DNA from: Spirochaetaceae bacterium
GTDB lineage: Bacteria; Spirochaetota; Spirochaetia; DSM-27196; PWMO01
Length of the DNA stretch: 64,000 nt
Assembly (NCBI GenBank): GCA_007693945.1
Contig: RECP01000074.1
Coordinates: 1 to 64,000 of the forward strand
Direction of reading: 5' to 3'
This document shows positions 29,878 through 38,841 of the stretch, one piece after another. The position numbers and the translations under genes are program-made. Below the pieces are notes generated by a model, which did not search any database, was not told where the DNA came from, and worked only from the letters and a program-made list of their open reading frames with translations. Positions within the stretch are counted from its first letter, which is position 1. The number at the start of each line of letters is the position of its first letter.

Positions 29878-31127
29878 AGCCTTCCCTGGGGGCCCAGTAC
29901 CGGGCTATCAATCGTGACTCGTTTCCGGCCCGGATGGACGTTTCGTTTGCCAGTGAAAACGGTGCACGCCAGACGCTCTGTTACGAAAAGGTACTGTGGC
30001 GCATCGGCGACGAGCTGCAGGGGCTGCGTTACGGCGAGAACCCCACTCAGCCCGCGGCGCTCTATCGCCTGACCAATGGCAACCTCACCCTGGGTGAAGT
30101 CCGCATGATAGCCCCCGGGTGCTACCTCGCTTCGGACATGGAACTACTGCAATCTGGCAAGCACCCGGGGAAGATCAATATCACCGATGTGGACAGTGCG
30201 TTAGGGATCTTACGCTACTTCAGCGAGACGCCGACGGCGGTGATTGTGAAGCACAATAACCCGTGTGGTGTAGCTAAGGCCGCCGGCCTCGAGCAGGCCT
30301 ACGTCCGCGCGTTGATGGCCGACCGCATTGCGGCATTCGGCGGAGCAGTGACGCTCAATCGCGCTGTCGATCGTCAGACTGCCGCTGCCATCGCAGCGCA
30401 GTACGTCGAGGTCGTGGCAGCGCCTGATTACGAAGAAGGGGCGTTGGAGATTCTCACTGCCCGCAAGAATCTGCGAGTGTTGCGGATTGCCGCCATCGAG
30501 CGTTTACAGGAGTTCGTGGCGCAGCCGGTACTCGATTTCAAGAGCCTGGTGGACGGCGGTCTGATAGTGCAGTGGTCATTTGTGCCGCAGGTAATGACTA
30601 TCGACGACTTCCAGTCTCCGGACGTGGAGCACGACGGACGCGTCTATCGTATGCAGCGCGCGCCGTCGGCGGAGGAGCTCGATGACATGCTGTTCGGATG
30701 GCTGGTTGAGACCGGTGTTACCAGTAATTCGGTAATCTACGTCAAGGACGGGGCGACAGTGGGGATCGGCACCGGTGAACAGGATCGCGTCGGGGTAGCC
30801 GAGATCGCGCGCGACAAAGCGCATCGCAAGTACGCTGACCGTCTGGCCTGGGAACGCTACGGAACCGCCTACAGTCAGCTCGATGACTGTGACCAGCTGG
30901 CGGAAATCGATGCCCGGGTGGCCGAGGATCACGGCGGACTGAAAGGCGCCGTTATGGTCAGCGACGCCTTCTTCCCGTTCCGGGACGGCGTCGACGTCGG
31001 CATTCGCGAAGGCGTTCGCGGCGTGGTACAATCCGGCGGAAGTGTGCGCGACTGGGAGGTTATTGAGGCGTGCAATGAAGCCGGGGTTTCAATGGTGTTC
31101 ACCGCAGAGCGCTGCTTTCGGCATTGA
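29874..31127 (+). CDS. purH: AICAR transformylase (PurH C-terminal domain as separate gene)
   Basis: Transfers a formyl group from 10-formyl-tetrahydrofolate to AICAR. The 417-residue protein carries LRYGENPTQPAALY, the catalytic KHNNPCG, AFGGAVTLNRAVD, the SNSVIYVKDGATVGIGTGEQDRV segment and the C-terminal SDAFFPFRDGVDVGI...QSGGSVRDWEVIEACNEAGVSMVFT. The N-terminal 60 residues exceed the usual domain. The start is the ATG at 29874 that overlaps the stop of the cyclohydrolase gene; earlier in-frame starts lie inside that gene. Neither half looks damaged, so this is a true gene split. Confidence 0.93.
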   Translation: MKPSLGAQYRAINRDSFPARMDVSFASENGARQTLCYEKVLWRIGDELQGLRYGENPTQPAALYRLTNGNLTLGEVRMIAPGCYLASDMELLQSGKHPGKINITDVDSALGILRYFSETPTAVIVKHNNPCGVAKAAGLEQAYVRALMADRIAAFGGAVTLNRAVDRQTAAAIAAQYVEVVAAPDYEEGALEILTARKNLRVLRIAAIERLQEFVAQPVLDFKSLVDGGLIVQWSFVPQVMTIDDFQSPDVEHDGRVYRMQRAPSAEELDDMLFGWLVETGVTSNSVIYVKDGATVGIGTGEQDRVGVAEIARDKAHRKYADRLAWERYGTAYSQLDDCDQLAEIDARVAEDHGGLKGAVMVSDAFFPFRDGVDVGIREGVRGVVQSGGSVRDWEVIEACNEAGVSMVFTAERCFRH

Positions 31128-31171
31128 GGCCGGTTGATGGCCGACTCGGCCGTTGCCGGTAGTGCCGCACC

Positions 31172-31200
31172 TTTACCGGCGGCGCGCAAAGAGTTATTAT
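31172..31200 (+). promoter_or_regulatory. candidate sigma-70 promoter
   Basis: TTTACC, 17 bases, TATTAT (5 of 6), ending 44 bp before the ATG at 31245. It lies in the 117-bp gap after the transformylase gene. An imperfect inverted repeat (CCGGTA, 12 bases, TACCGG) overlaps its -35 region and could be the terminator of the upstream operon. Confidence 0.4.
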
Positions 31201-31244
31201 GATCTAGAGAAACAGTAGCTGCGAAGCACCAGCGGGGGATATTG

Positions 31245-31610
31245 ATGAGAGAAATCGTACCGCGAGAAACACTGGTAAAACAGGGAATGCGTGGCTTTGG
31301 CGGCGTCGGAGGGGGCGTCGGGCTGCTGGTTCTGCAGAGTCTGGCTCGCATAGGCGGCGGGTTTTCGCTGCCGGGCCTGATCGTCGGCGGAGGATTGACG
31401 CTTTTCGGGCTGGGAGTTGCGGCCAAGGATCCCACCGACCGCGATGCCGGACTGGTGACCGCAGCCGCCGGAATCATGACCGGAGTAGCGTCGCTGCCGA
31501 TTGTCGGCGGGCTGGCCAGCGGCCTGATGTGGATCTCCGGCGTTGGGCTTCTGGCAATCGGTGGATACAATCTCTACCGGTTCTTCAGAGGGATCAAGGC
31601 GAGAAGCTAG
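31245..31610 (+). CDS. small glycine-rich membrane protein
   Basis: A 121-residue protein, mostly hydrophobic, with about three to four membrane segments rich in Gly (GFGGVGGGVGLLVLQSL, LIVGGGLTLFGLGVAA, GLVTAAAGIMTGVASLPIVGGLASGLMWISGVGLLAIGGYNLY). No family recognised. The ATG at 31245 is preferred over a TTG three bases earlier; GCGGGGGAT lies upstream. The stop overlaps the next start by one base (TAGTG). Confidence 0.7.
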   Translation: MREIVPRETLVKQGMRGFGGVGGGVGLLVLQSLARIGGGFSLPGLIVGGGLTLFGLGVAAKDPTDRDAGLVTAAAGIMTGVASLPIVGGLASGLMWISGVGLLAIGGYNLYRFFRGIKARS

Positions 31611-32002
31611 TGGCTCAGCAACCGGTTTCCGCGACACCCGAACAAGAGCTGTTCAGGACAAAGAGGAGAAGAACCGTGCCGTGGCGTTTAGTGCTCTTTT
31701 TGATTGTGCTGGGATTGGTAGTAGTTTTTGCCGGATTCAACGCCGGGAACGTGGCCGACATCTCTTTTGGGTTCCACACCCTGGAGGCCGTACCGATCTT
31801 CATGAGCCTGTTTGCTGCATTCTTCCTTGGAGCTCTGATCGTTCTGCCGTTCACGGTTTTCCGCCGCTCAAAGAAGAAGTCAAAAGCGCCGAAAGATAAG
31901 CAAGAGACGTCGCAGCAGGCAAAACCGGAGAAGAAGCGCCGCTTCGGCAAGAAGCGGAAGCAAGAGAACAGCGACGCCCCGACGACGGCCGCATCGACCT
32001 GA
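31610..32002 (+). CDS. LapA-domain membrane protein
   Basis: A 130-residue protein with two membrane helices (about 23-42 and 58-80) separated by a short periplasmic turn NAGNVADISFGFHTLEAVPIF, then a long basic C-terminal tail (KKKSKAPKDK, KPEKKRRFGKKRKQ). This is the LapA/DUF1049 pattern, a family associated with envelope assembly. Start is GTG at 31610, overlapping the preceding stop, with AAGGCGAG upstream. Functional link to the LptD-like protein is conceivable but unproven. Confidence 0.75.
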   Translation: MAQQPVSATPEQELFRTKRRRTVPWRLVLFLIVLGLVVVFAGFNAGNVADISFGFHTLEAVPIFMSLFAAFFLGALIVLPFTVFRRSKKKSKAPKDKQETSQQAKPEKKRRFGKKRKQENSDAPTTAAST

Positions 32003-32043
32003 GCCGGGAGCGCCGGGGTGCCGGCTGCGAGCGGTGAGGGTAT

Positions 32044-33075
32044 ATGGTGCATCTGAGATTGAGACTTGTTTTGAGTGCGGTGGCCATTTCAGTTGTGTCA
32101 TTCGGCATTCCGCACGCCGTGCCTGCGCAGGAGAGTGTGGAGATCGGATCACAGCTGATTCACGCCGGCGCCACAATTCACGAGAGCCGGGCGCTGCTGC
32201 AGGATCTGCTTGCCTCACAGCAAGATCCTCGAGAAGTACAGCGGATCCACGCCATGATTGCCGAGCTCGCGGAACTCGCCGGTGACCACGCCGCAGCCCA
32301 GCGCAGCTATCGCCGTGCCTGGGATGCTGATCCGCACAATGACGACGCAGTCGGGTTGTTGTTGCTCTCAGCGCAACTGCGCCTGGAGCTCGGCGATCTG
32401 GACGGTGCCTCAGCGGAAGCCGCGGAGGCCACGACGCGTGCTCCTGCCTTTGCTCAACGCAGCGATTCCGCTCTGCTGCAGGCGCGCATACACCTGACGC
32501 GAGATGAGCGTGAACCGGCGGCTGCAACGCTACGCTCTGTGTGGGCCGCGATTGAGGAGCACGGGGTTGCCGACGCCGGTTCGGCACGGCTCTTTGTGGT
32601 CTATGATCTGGCGCGTCAGCTTGGTCTGGATCCGATGGCCGCCGCGGCGTACTCGGCGCTGGAGCAGAACTACCCGCTGAGCGTGGAGTACGCGCTGGTG
32701 CGCAGTGACAAACCCGTTCACAAACGCCGCGTAGAAGTGTTTCCTTCACCGTGGCGTCTGTTTGACGCTCTCCCGTACGCCGACCTTCCCGGTGACTCAC
32801 CGCGGCCGGCCGCGGTGGCCGCCGCTCCTGCCGTTGGTCGGACCGCACACGGCATACAGGCCGGCTCGTTTCGTGACCCGGAGAATGCCACCTATCTCGC
32901 GCGTGACATCAGTGAGGCCGGTTTTCCGGCTGAGGTGCGTCGTCGCATCCGCGACGGTGAAACAACCTACCAGGTGGTGGTTCCCCTGGAGTCCGGTACG
33001 ACGCGCGAGCGCGCGCTGGCAACTATGACCGCGCTCAAGGACTCCGGAATCGAAGGATTCCTGCTCTACGAGTGA
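32044..33075 (+). CDS. exported TPR and SPOR-domain protein
   Basis: A 343-residue protein with a signal peptide (to about residue 29, VPAQE), helical repeats of TPR type (about 55-150: AELAGDHAAAQRSYRRAWDADP, LRLELGDLDGASAEAAEATTR) and a C-terminal SPOR-like domain (about 268-340: HGIQAGSFRDPENATYLARDISEAGFPAEV, YQVVVPLE). SPOR domains bind denuded septal peptidoglycan, so a role at the division site is inferred. It converges with the lipoprotein gene on the other strand, 32 bp away. Confidence 0.82.
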   Translation: MVHLRLRLVLSAVAISVVSFGIPHAVPAQESVEIGSQLIHAGATIHESRALLQDLLASQQDPREVQRIHAMIAELAELAGDHAAAQRSYRRAWDADPHNDDAVGLLLLSAQLRLELGDLDGASAEAAEATTRAPAFAQRSDSALLQARIHLTRDEREPAAATLRSVWAAIEEHGVADAGSARLFVVYDLARQLGLDPMAAAAYSALEQNYPLSVEYALVRSDKPVHKRRVEVFPSPWRLFDALPYADLPGDSPRPAAVAAAPAVGRTAHGIQAGSFRDPENATYLARDISEAGFPAEVRRRIRDGETTYQVVVPLESGTTRERALATMTALKDSGIEGFLLYE

Positions 33076-33107
33076 GTGACTGCCGCAGGCAGAGGCTTAC
33101 GGCACTG

Positions 33108-34637
33108 TCAGGTCTGGGGATCGGATTTGCGTTCTTCGATCTGTTCCAGTACTATTGCGCGCGTGCTGATCGTTTCCACGCCGCTGGAACGCACCCGCGC
33201 CGGCGTAAGCTTTATTGTCCGTACAACCCGGTCGTCGTAAACGTCTTCAGTGAAGTCGAGACGGTATGTGCGATTCTCCGCCACCAGCCCGTTAGGGTCG
33301 AGGAACTTGAGATCAAGCACGTGATCTTTGACCCGATAGACGGCGTAGCCGCCGCTGCGCTCCTGGCCGCTCTCGCGCATGGTGAAGCGCACGCCGCTGA
33401 AGAGAATCTCGGTACCGCTTTCATTCCTGTAGAGACCCGAAAGCGGTACTTCGGCGGTGCGCGCCGGCCGGCTGCGCTGGCGGATCATCGTGCGCTGCAA
33501 GCCGGGTGTCAGACGACGATAGGAGCCGTTCCAGCTCTGGCTGCCCTCGATACTGAGAGAAATGGTGTCAATTGCCGGTATAGAGACGGCGGCCTGCTTG
33601 CGAACGGTATCCACGGCCTCGCTGTGCAGGTTGATCCACAGGCCGGGCCCCGCACGATAGATGGTACGGTTGGAGTTAAGCCACGCGTAGGACTCCTGCG
33701 ACTCGCCCCGGTACAAGATGACGCGGCGCGCATTGGGATCGAAATACGCTATCTCTCCGGCCCCGTTGGGTGATTCATCCGCGACCGAGCGGTACCAGGG
33801 GCCTGCCAGGTAGGCTTCAAAGTCTGAGGTGGCACCGTCGTAGAGCGCGGCCAGCTGCGCTTCCTCGAGAGAGGCTCCCGCTATTTCCTCTTCCATGGTG
33901 CGGACATACCGACCCGTATCACTGCGCCAGTGATAGGTTGTCCTGAGGAGATCGAGTGGATTGTCCGATTCACGGTTACGGCTGTACACCACAACCGGAA
34001 AGCTGCGGCCGGTTGTCTGCATCGTGGTGTAGGCCTCCGATCTGTCGGACTCCTCGATCTCGATACTGGCGTCCGAGACAAACGACGCCACGTTCTCATA
34101 GTAGAGACCCAGACCAAACGGCGCGGTGGTACGACGGAACAGATCAAAGGTCTGCTCACCGGCGTTGTTGAGACCGACTGCGACGATTTCCATCTCGTGA
34201 TCGCCGATCACGTCGCTGACGTAGATTGCAAAGGTGCGCATATTGTTGGCGCGCGTCACTCCCTCCCAGGTCGGAAGGTACGCGTTGCGAACGGTGTCAA
34301 AGTCTACGACCAGCAGTCGGATGCGATCCTCCGGATCATCGCGTCGCTTGAACACGATGATCTGCTCCTCCATCTGGTCCTGATCGAGATTGGTGTTGAT
34401 CACCTGTGAGACAATGAAATCACTGGAGAGCGACACTCTGAGATCCTGCGCTTCGCTGCGCTCGCGGATGGCGATAGGCGCCTGCACCGCGGATGAGAGC
34501 GTCACCCCTTCGCCGGCCTCGGGTACGATGAAACGCGGGCCACCGTTGGATTGAACCGTCGGCTGCTCGTTGGAGCACGCCACAACAACGACAAGAAGCA
34601 GGAGGCCTGTGAGAACTGGTACCAGCGGTGGTTTCAT
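33108..34637 (-). CDS. lipoprotein, possibly pallilysin-related
   Basis: About 509 residues with a lipoprotein signal (PLVPVLTGLLLLVVVVAC). After about 65 residues comes NTNLDQDQMEEQIIVFKRR, LLVVDFDTVRNAYLPTWEGV and DVIGDHEMEIVAVGLNNAGEQTFDLFRR. These resemble the repeats of treponemal proteins annotated as pallilysin-related adhesins and VCBS/FG-GAP-like calcium-binding units. The C-terminal half (GLYRNESGTEILFSGVRFTMRESG) is beta-rich. The start at 34637 is preferred for a normal signal length; ATG at 34646 is an alternative and neither has a strong ribosome site. Confidence 0.7.
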   Translation of the reverse strand: MKPPLVPVLTGLLLLVVVVACSNEQPTVQSNGGPRFIVPEAGEGVTLSSAVQAPIAIRERSEAQDLRVSLSSDFIVSQVINTNLDQDQMEEQIIVFKRRDDPEDRIRLLVVDFDTVRNAYLPTWEGVTRANNMRTFAIYVSDVIGDHEMEIVAVGLNNAGEQTFDLFRRTTAPFGLGLYYENVASFVSDASIEIEESDRSEAYTTMQTTGRSFPVVVYSRNRESDNPLDLLRTTYHWRSDTGRYVRTMEEEIAGASLEEAQLAALYDGATSDFEAYLAGPWYRSVADESPNGAGEIAYFDPNARRVILYRGESQESYAWLNSNRTIYRAGPGLWINLHSEAVDTVRKQAAVSIPAIDTISLSIEGSQSWNGSYRRLTPGLQRTMIRQRSRPARTAEVPLSGLYRNESGTEILFSGVRFTMRESGQERSGGYAVYRVKDHVLDLKFLDPNGLVAENRTYRLDFTEDVYDDRVVRTIKLTPARVRSSGVETISTRAIVLEQIEERKSDPQT

Positions 34638-34680
34638 ACGACCCATTATGTCGCAAAGCAGGCTGTGTTTCCAGCGTTGT

Positions 34681-34709
34681 TTGACAAAAGAGCAGTGGTT
34701 CGGCATTAT
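34681..34709 (+). promoter_or_regulatory. candidate sigma-70 promoter of purB-guaB-purA-guaA
   Basis: A perfect TTGACA at 34681, 17 bases, then CATTAT. The -10 box ends only 5 bp before the purB ATG, so transcription would begin at or near the start codon, and no Shine-Dalgarno sequence exists in between. Confidence 0.5.
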
Positions 34710-34714
34710 GCCGT

Positions 34715-36148
34715 ATGGACGAACGCGGTATCTTTGAGAACATCTCACCGCTCGATCATCGTTACTACCAGGCCAATCAGACACTCTTTGACAGACTCGC
34801 CGATTACCTCAGCGAACGCGCCGCAGTGCGCTACTGTCTGTCGGTGGAGATCGCTCTGCTGCGTGCTCACCTGCGAGCCGCAGATCGGTTGACTGCACGC
34901 CTGCAGCGGCAGCTGGACCGTCTGTGGCAACACGTCAGCGCAGATGCCGTCTACGCTGAAGAAGAGATAACCCGGCACAACATTCGGGCTCTGGTGAATG
35001 TCATGCAGCGTCATCTGCCGCCTGAGGTGGCGGCATGGGTTCATGTCGGAGCGACCTCGGTTGACATCCTGGACACCGCGCAGGCAATGCGGATCAGGGA
35101 CGCCATGCAGAAGGTCGTCATCCCGCAACTCACCGACCTGGTACTGGTCCTTATCTCACGCGCGGAGCAAGAGGCGCAGACTGCGCAGGTGGGACGTACC
35201 CACGGTCGGCACGCAGTTCCAATCAGCTTTGGCTACGCCTTGACCGAGTATGTGGCTCGACTCGGCAAGAGCGCACAGGAACTGGTTGCTCGCAGCGCCG
35301 ATCTGCGGGGTAAACTCGCCGGAGCGGTGGGTGCCTATAACGCGCTTGCGGTTGTCAGTACGGATCCGGTCGGATTCGAACACTCGGTTCTGCGGGAGCT
35401 GGGCTTGAAGCCGTCGGAATACGCCACGCAGCTGGTGGAACCGGAGTACCAATTGCGGTTACTGCTCGAAATCAACACTGCCTTCGGTATCATCGCCAAT
35501 CTGGCTGACGACCTGCGTCATCTGCAACGCTCGGAGATCGACGAGGTCCGCGAGCGTTTCGGAATGGACCAGGTGGGGTCCTCCACCATGCCGCAGAAGC
35601 GCAATCCGTGGAACTGTGAGCATGTCAAGAGTCTCTGGAAAGCGTTTATGCCGCGCGTGCAGACTTTCTACATGGACCAGATCTCTGAGCATCAGCGGGA
35701 CCTGAGTAATTCGGCCTCTTCCAGGTTTGTGATGGAGTTCATTACAGGCTTTGCGGCCGCCGTGGCTCGCATGCACCAGGTGGTCCGAGATCTGGATGTC
35801 GACCGGGATCGGATGCTTGGTATCCTGCAGACAGCCGGAGATACGGTGCTTGCCGAACCGGCCTACATCTGTCTGGCGCTGGGCGGGCGAGCCGATGCGC
35901 ATGAAGTGGTCCGCCGGGCGACCTTGCGCAGTGAAACGGAGAAGCGCAGCATCACCGCCATTCTGCGGCAGGACCCGGATGTCTGGCGGGTCATCGAGAC
36001 GCATCTGCAGCGAGTCGGTTATCACGATGCTGCGCAGTTTTTTGCTCATCCCGAGCTCTACCGTGGGCGAGCGGTGGAACGCACAATCGAGTTGTGCAAT
36101 CGTTATCGCAGTATCGCCGAACAGATCAAGGAGGACAGTGGTGTTTGA
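34715..36148 (+). CDS. purB: adenylosuccinate lyase
   Basis: Cleaves SAICAR and adenylosuccinate in purine synthesis. The 477-residue protein has the fumarase-superfamily signature GSSTMPQKRNPWNCE, the RTHGRHAVPISFG histidine segment and the N terminus ENISPLDHRY. The start gives this canonical N terminus although no ribosome site is seen, consistent with a leaderless message. The stop overlaps guaB by eight bases. Confidence 0.96.
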   Translation: MDERGIFENISPLDHRYYQANQTLFDRLADYLSERAAVRYCLSVEIALLRAHLRAADRLTARLQRQLDRLWQHVSADAVYAEEEITRHNIRALVNVMQRHLPPEVAAWVHVGATSVDILDTAQAMRIRDAMQKVVIPQLTDLVLVLISRAEQEAQTAQVGRTHGRHAVPISFGYALTEYVARLGKSAQELVARSADLRGKLAGAVGAYNALAVVSTDPVGFEHSVLRELGLKPSEYATQLVEPEYQLRLLLEINTAFGIIANLADDLRHLQRSEIDEVRERFGMDQVGSSTMPQKRNPWNCEHVKSLWKAFMPRVQTFYMDQISEHQRDLSNSASSRFVMEFITGFAAAVARMHQVVRDLDVDRDRMLGILQTAGDTVLAEPAYICLALGGRADAHEVVRRATLRSETEKRSITAILRQDPDVWRVIETHLQRVGYHDAAQFFAHPELYRGRAVERTIELCNRYRSIAEQIKEDSGV

Positions 36149-37571
36149 AGAGACTCTCAGTTACGACGACGTATTACTGCTTCCGTCATACGCCGATTTC
36201 CTCCCCGCCGAAACCTCCGTCCGGACGACGCTTCTGCCGGGAATAACTCTCAATATCCCGATCGTGTCGGCCGCTATGGACACGGTTACCGAAGACCGGC
36301 TGGCAATCTCACTGGCGCTGGAGGGCGGTGTGGGAGTAATCCATCGCAACCTTCCCCCGGCGGAGCAGTCGCGTCAGGTAGGACAGGTGAAGCGTTTTCT
36401 CAACTGGGTGATCGAGTCACCGGTGACCGTTGATCAGCAGCAGACGGTCCACGAGGTCTGGGAGATCATGTCCAGTTACCGTATATCGGGGTTGCCGGTA
36501 GTCTGCGATGGCAAGCTGTGCGGCATCATAACCAGCCGCGATTTGCGCTTCTGCCGCGATTACACGCTCAAGGTGCGTGACGTCATGACGCCGAATCCGG
36601 TTGTGGAGGTTGGGCGCCCTGACATCGAGAGCGCCAAAGAGAAGTTCGATGCCCACAAGATCGAAAAACTGCCGGTGGTGGACGAGAACAACCGTTTGAC
36701 CGGGCTGATAACGGTCAAGGATCTCGAGAAACACAACGAGTTTCCGCACGCGGCCACCGACACCGCCGGTAGGCTGCTGGTGGGTGCGGCAATCTCGCCC
36801 AACGATGTTGACGACCGGTTGCCGCTTCTCAAGGAGAGTAAGGTGGACTTCGTCGTAATCGACACCGCCCACGGAGATTCAAAGAACGTGGCGCAGGCGG
36901 TTTCGCGCGTGAAGTCGCGCTACGACGTTCCGGTGGTCGGTGGTAACGTTGCGACCCGTGAGGGGACCCGGCGCATGATAGCCGCCGGTGCCGATGCGGT
37001 CAAAGTGGGTGTTGGTCCAGGGTCGATCTGTACGACACGGGTGGTTGCCGGAATCGGTGTGCCGCAGTTCTCGGCGGTTGTGTGGGCCGTTGAGGAAGCT
37101 GCGCGCAGTGCAACCCCGATTATCGCCGACGGTGGCATCAAGTACTCGGGGGATATCGTAAAAGCAATCGCCGCCGGGGCGCAGACCGTTATGATCGGTA
37201 ACCTGTTCGCCGGTCTTAAGGAGTCCCCGGGCCGCGAAATCATCTATGAAGGACGGATTTTCAAGTCCTACCGTGGTATGGGCTCGATCGGGGCCATGCG
37301 GCAGGGATCGGCTGACCGCTACGGTCATAGCGCTACCGAGGAGCCGGTGCCCGAGGGTGTAGAGGGGCGCGTTCCGTACAAGGGGGAACTGCGGCCTTTC
37401 GTGCATCAGCTGGTAACCGGATTACGCAAGGGAATGGGGTACTGCGGCTGTCGAACGATCGAGGAATTGCGGGATTACCACAGATTCATTAAGATATCGT
37501 CGGCCGGGCTCAAAGAGGGGCATGTGCACGACGTCATGATTACTCAGGAGCCGCCAAACTACTCCCGCTGA
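36141..37571 (+). CDS. guaB: inosine-5'-monophosphate dehydrogenase
   Basis: Oxidises IMP to XMP, the first GMP branch step. 476 residues: N-terminal barrel part ([15 protein letters not shown]), two CBS domains (about 95-205), and the catalytic loop [15 protein letters not shown] with the active-site Cys, followed by [19 protein letters not shown] and the flap [13 protein letters not shown]. Start is GTG at 36141 with AAGGAGG upstream, overlapping the end of purB. ATG-free upstream extensions would be read inside purB. Confidence 0.96.
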   Translation: MFEETLSYDDVLLLPSYADFLPAETSVRTTLLPGITLNIPIVSAAMDTVTEDRLAISLALEGGVGVIHRNLPPAEQSRQVGQVKRFLNWVIESPVTVDQQQTVHEVWEIMSSYRISGLPVVCDGKLCGIITSRDLRFCRDYTLKVRDVMTPNPVVEVGRPDIESAKEKFDAHKIEKLPVVDENNRLTGLITVKDLEKHNEFPHAATDTAGRLLVGAAISPNDVDDRLPLLKESKVDFVVIDTAHGDSKNVAQAVSRVKSRYDVPVVGGNVATREGTRRMIAAGADAVKVGVGPGSICTTRVVAGIGVPQFSAVVWAVEEAARSATPIIADGGIKYSGDIVKAIAAGAQTVMIGNLFAGLKESPGREIIYEGRIFKSYRGMGSIGAMRQGSADRYGHSATEEPVPEGVEGRVPYKGELRPFVHQLVTGLRKGMGYCGCRTIEELRDYHRFIKISSAGLKEGHVHDVMITQEPPNYSR

Positions 37572-37611
37572 TCGGATTGAGCCGATCGGTCGAGCACGTG
37601 TGAGGTCTGAC

Positions 37612-38841
37612 ATGAACCTGGTTGTGATCGGGGCCCAGTGGGGCGATGAAGGGAAAGGAAAGGTTGTAGACTATCTTTCCGAAAGGGCCGATGTCACCGT
37701 ACGGTTCTCCGGCGGAGCCAACGCGGGACACACCATTGTGCGCGGGGACAGAGTCTACAAGCTGCACCTCGTACCGTCCGGAATTATTACACCCGAGAAA
37801 ACGGTGATTCTGGGCAGCGGGATGGTCATAGACCCTGAGGCGCTGTTTGCCGAGTTACGCGAACTGACAAACCAGGGCGTGCTCTGGGAAGGCCGCGTAC
37901 TGGTCTCTGATCGTGCACACGTAGTATTACCGGCCTATCGTAAGCTGGATGTTGAACTGGACCGGCAACGCGCCGATCCCATCGGGACCACGGGTCGAGG
38001 TATCGGGATCGCCTACTCAAAAAAGGCGATGCGTGACGGCTACCGCATTATCGATATCCTCGAGCAGCAGGTTTTCGACACAATCGACCCCGCGGATCGT
38101 GGTTTTCTGGAGCAGTATCGCGAACCCCTGGCCGATATGGTGATCGATGTGCAGCGCTACATGGAGCTCAAGGGCAGCAAGGCGGTCCTCCTGGAGGGAG
38201 CGCAGGGCGCGCTGCTTGATCCGGACCTGGGAACCTACCCGTACGTCTCTTCAGGCTGCTCGGCGGCCGCCGGCGCCTCGATCGGGAGCGGTATCGGCCC
38301 GCGGGCCATAGATCGGGTGGTCGGGGTCTTCAAGGCGTACTCCACGCGCGTCGGGAATGGCCCGTTTCCTACCGAGTTTCACGCCGACCGCGACGGCCGC
38401 CTGATAGCACACATTCGCGAAATCGGCAACGAATACGGCGTGACCACGGGCCGGCCGCGACGCTGCGGGTACCTGGATCTGGTGGCCCTGCGCTACATCT
38501 GCCGCAGCAACTCCATCGATTCGCTGGCTCTGACCCACCTGGATGTCTACGATACACTCGACGAGGTGAAGCTCTGCGTGGCTTACGATATCGGGCAGGC
38601 CAGTGTGGAAACCTTCCCGGCCTCACGCACGGCACTGGACGATGCGCAACCGGTCACCAGGAAGTTTCCCGGCTGGAAAACTTCGCTGTCGGGTGTCACG
38701 CGCTTCGAGACGCTGCCGCAGCAGGCACGCGACTACATCGCTTTCATTGAGCAGTATACCGGCGTTCCGGTTGACATCATTTCGGTTGGCGCAGACCGCG
38801 AGCAGACCATCGTGCGGCGGGACCCATGGATACAATCCTGA
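37612..38841 (+). CDS. purA: adenylosuccinate synthetase
   Basis: Joins IMP and aspartate with GTP to make adenylosuccinate. The 409 residues begin with VIGAQWGDEGKGKVVDYL, the family's nucleotide loop, and include GTTGRGIGIAYSKKAMRDG, LLEGAQGALLDPDLGTYPYVSS and TGRPRRCGYLDL. The ATG at 37612 is chosen over a GTG four codons earlier because TGAGGT lies six bases upstream. The stop overlaps guaA by 16 bases. Confidence 0.96.
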   Translation: MNLVVIGAQWGDEGKGKVVDYLSERADVTVRFSGGANAGHTIVRGDRVYKLHLVPSGIITPEKTVILGSGMVIDPEALFAELRELTNQGVLWEGRVLVSDRAHVVLPAYRKLDVELDRQRADPIGTTGRGIGIAYSKKAMRDGYRIIDILEQQVFDTIDPADRGFLEQYREPLADMVIDVQRYMELKGSKAVLLEGAQGALLDPDLGTYPYVSSGCSAAAGASIGSGIGPRAIDRVVGVFKAYSTRVGNGPFPTEFHADRDGRLIAHIREIGNEYGVTTGRPRRCGYLDLVALRYICRSNSIDSLALTHLDVYDTLDEVKLCVAYDIGQASVETFPASRTALDDAQPVTRKFPGWKTSLSGVTRFETLPQQARDYIAFIEQYTGVPVDIISVGADREQTIVRRDPWIQS

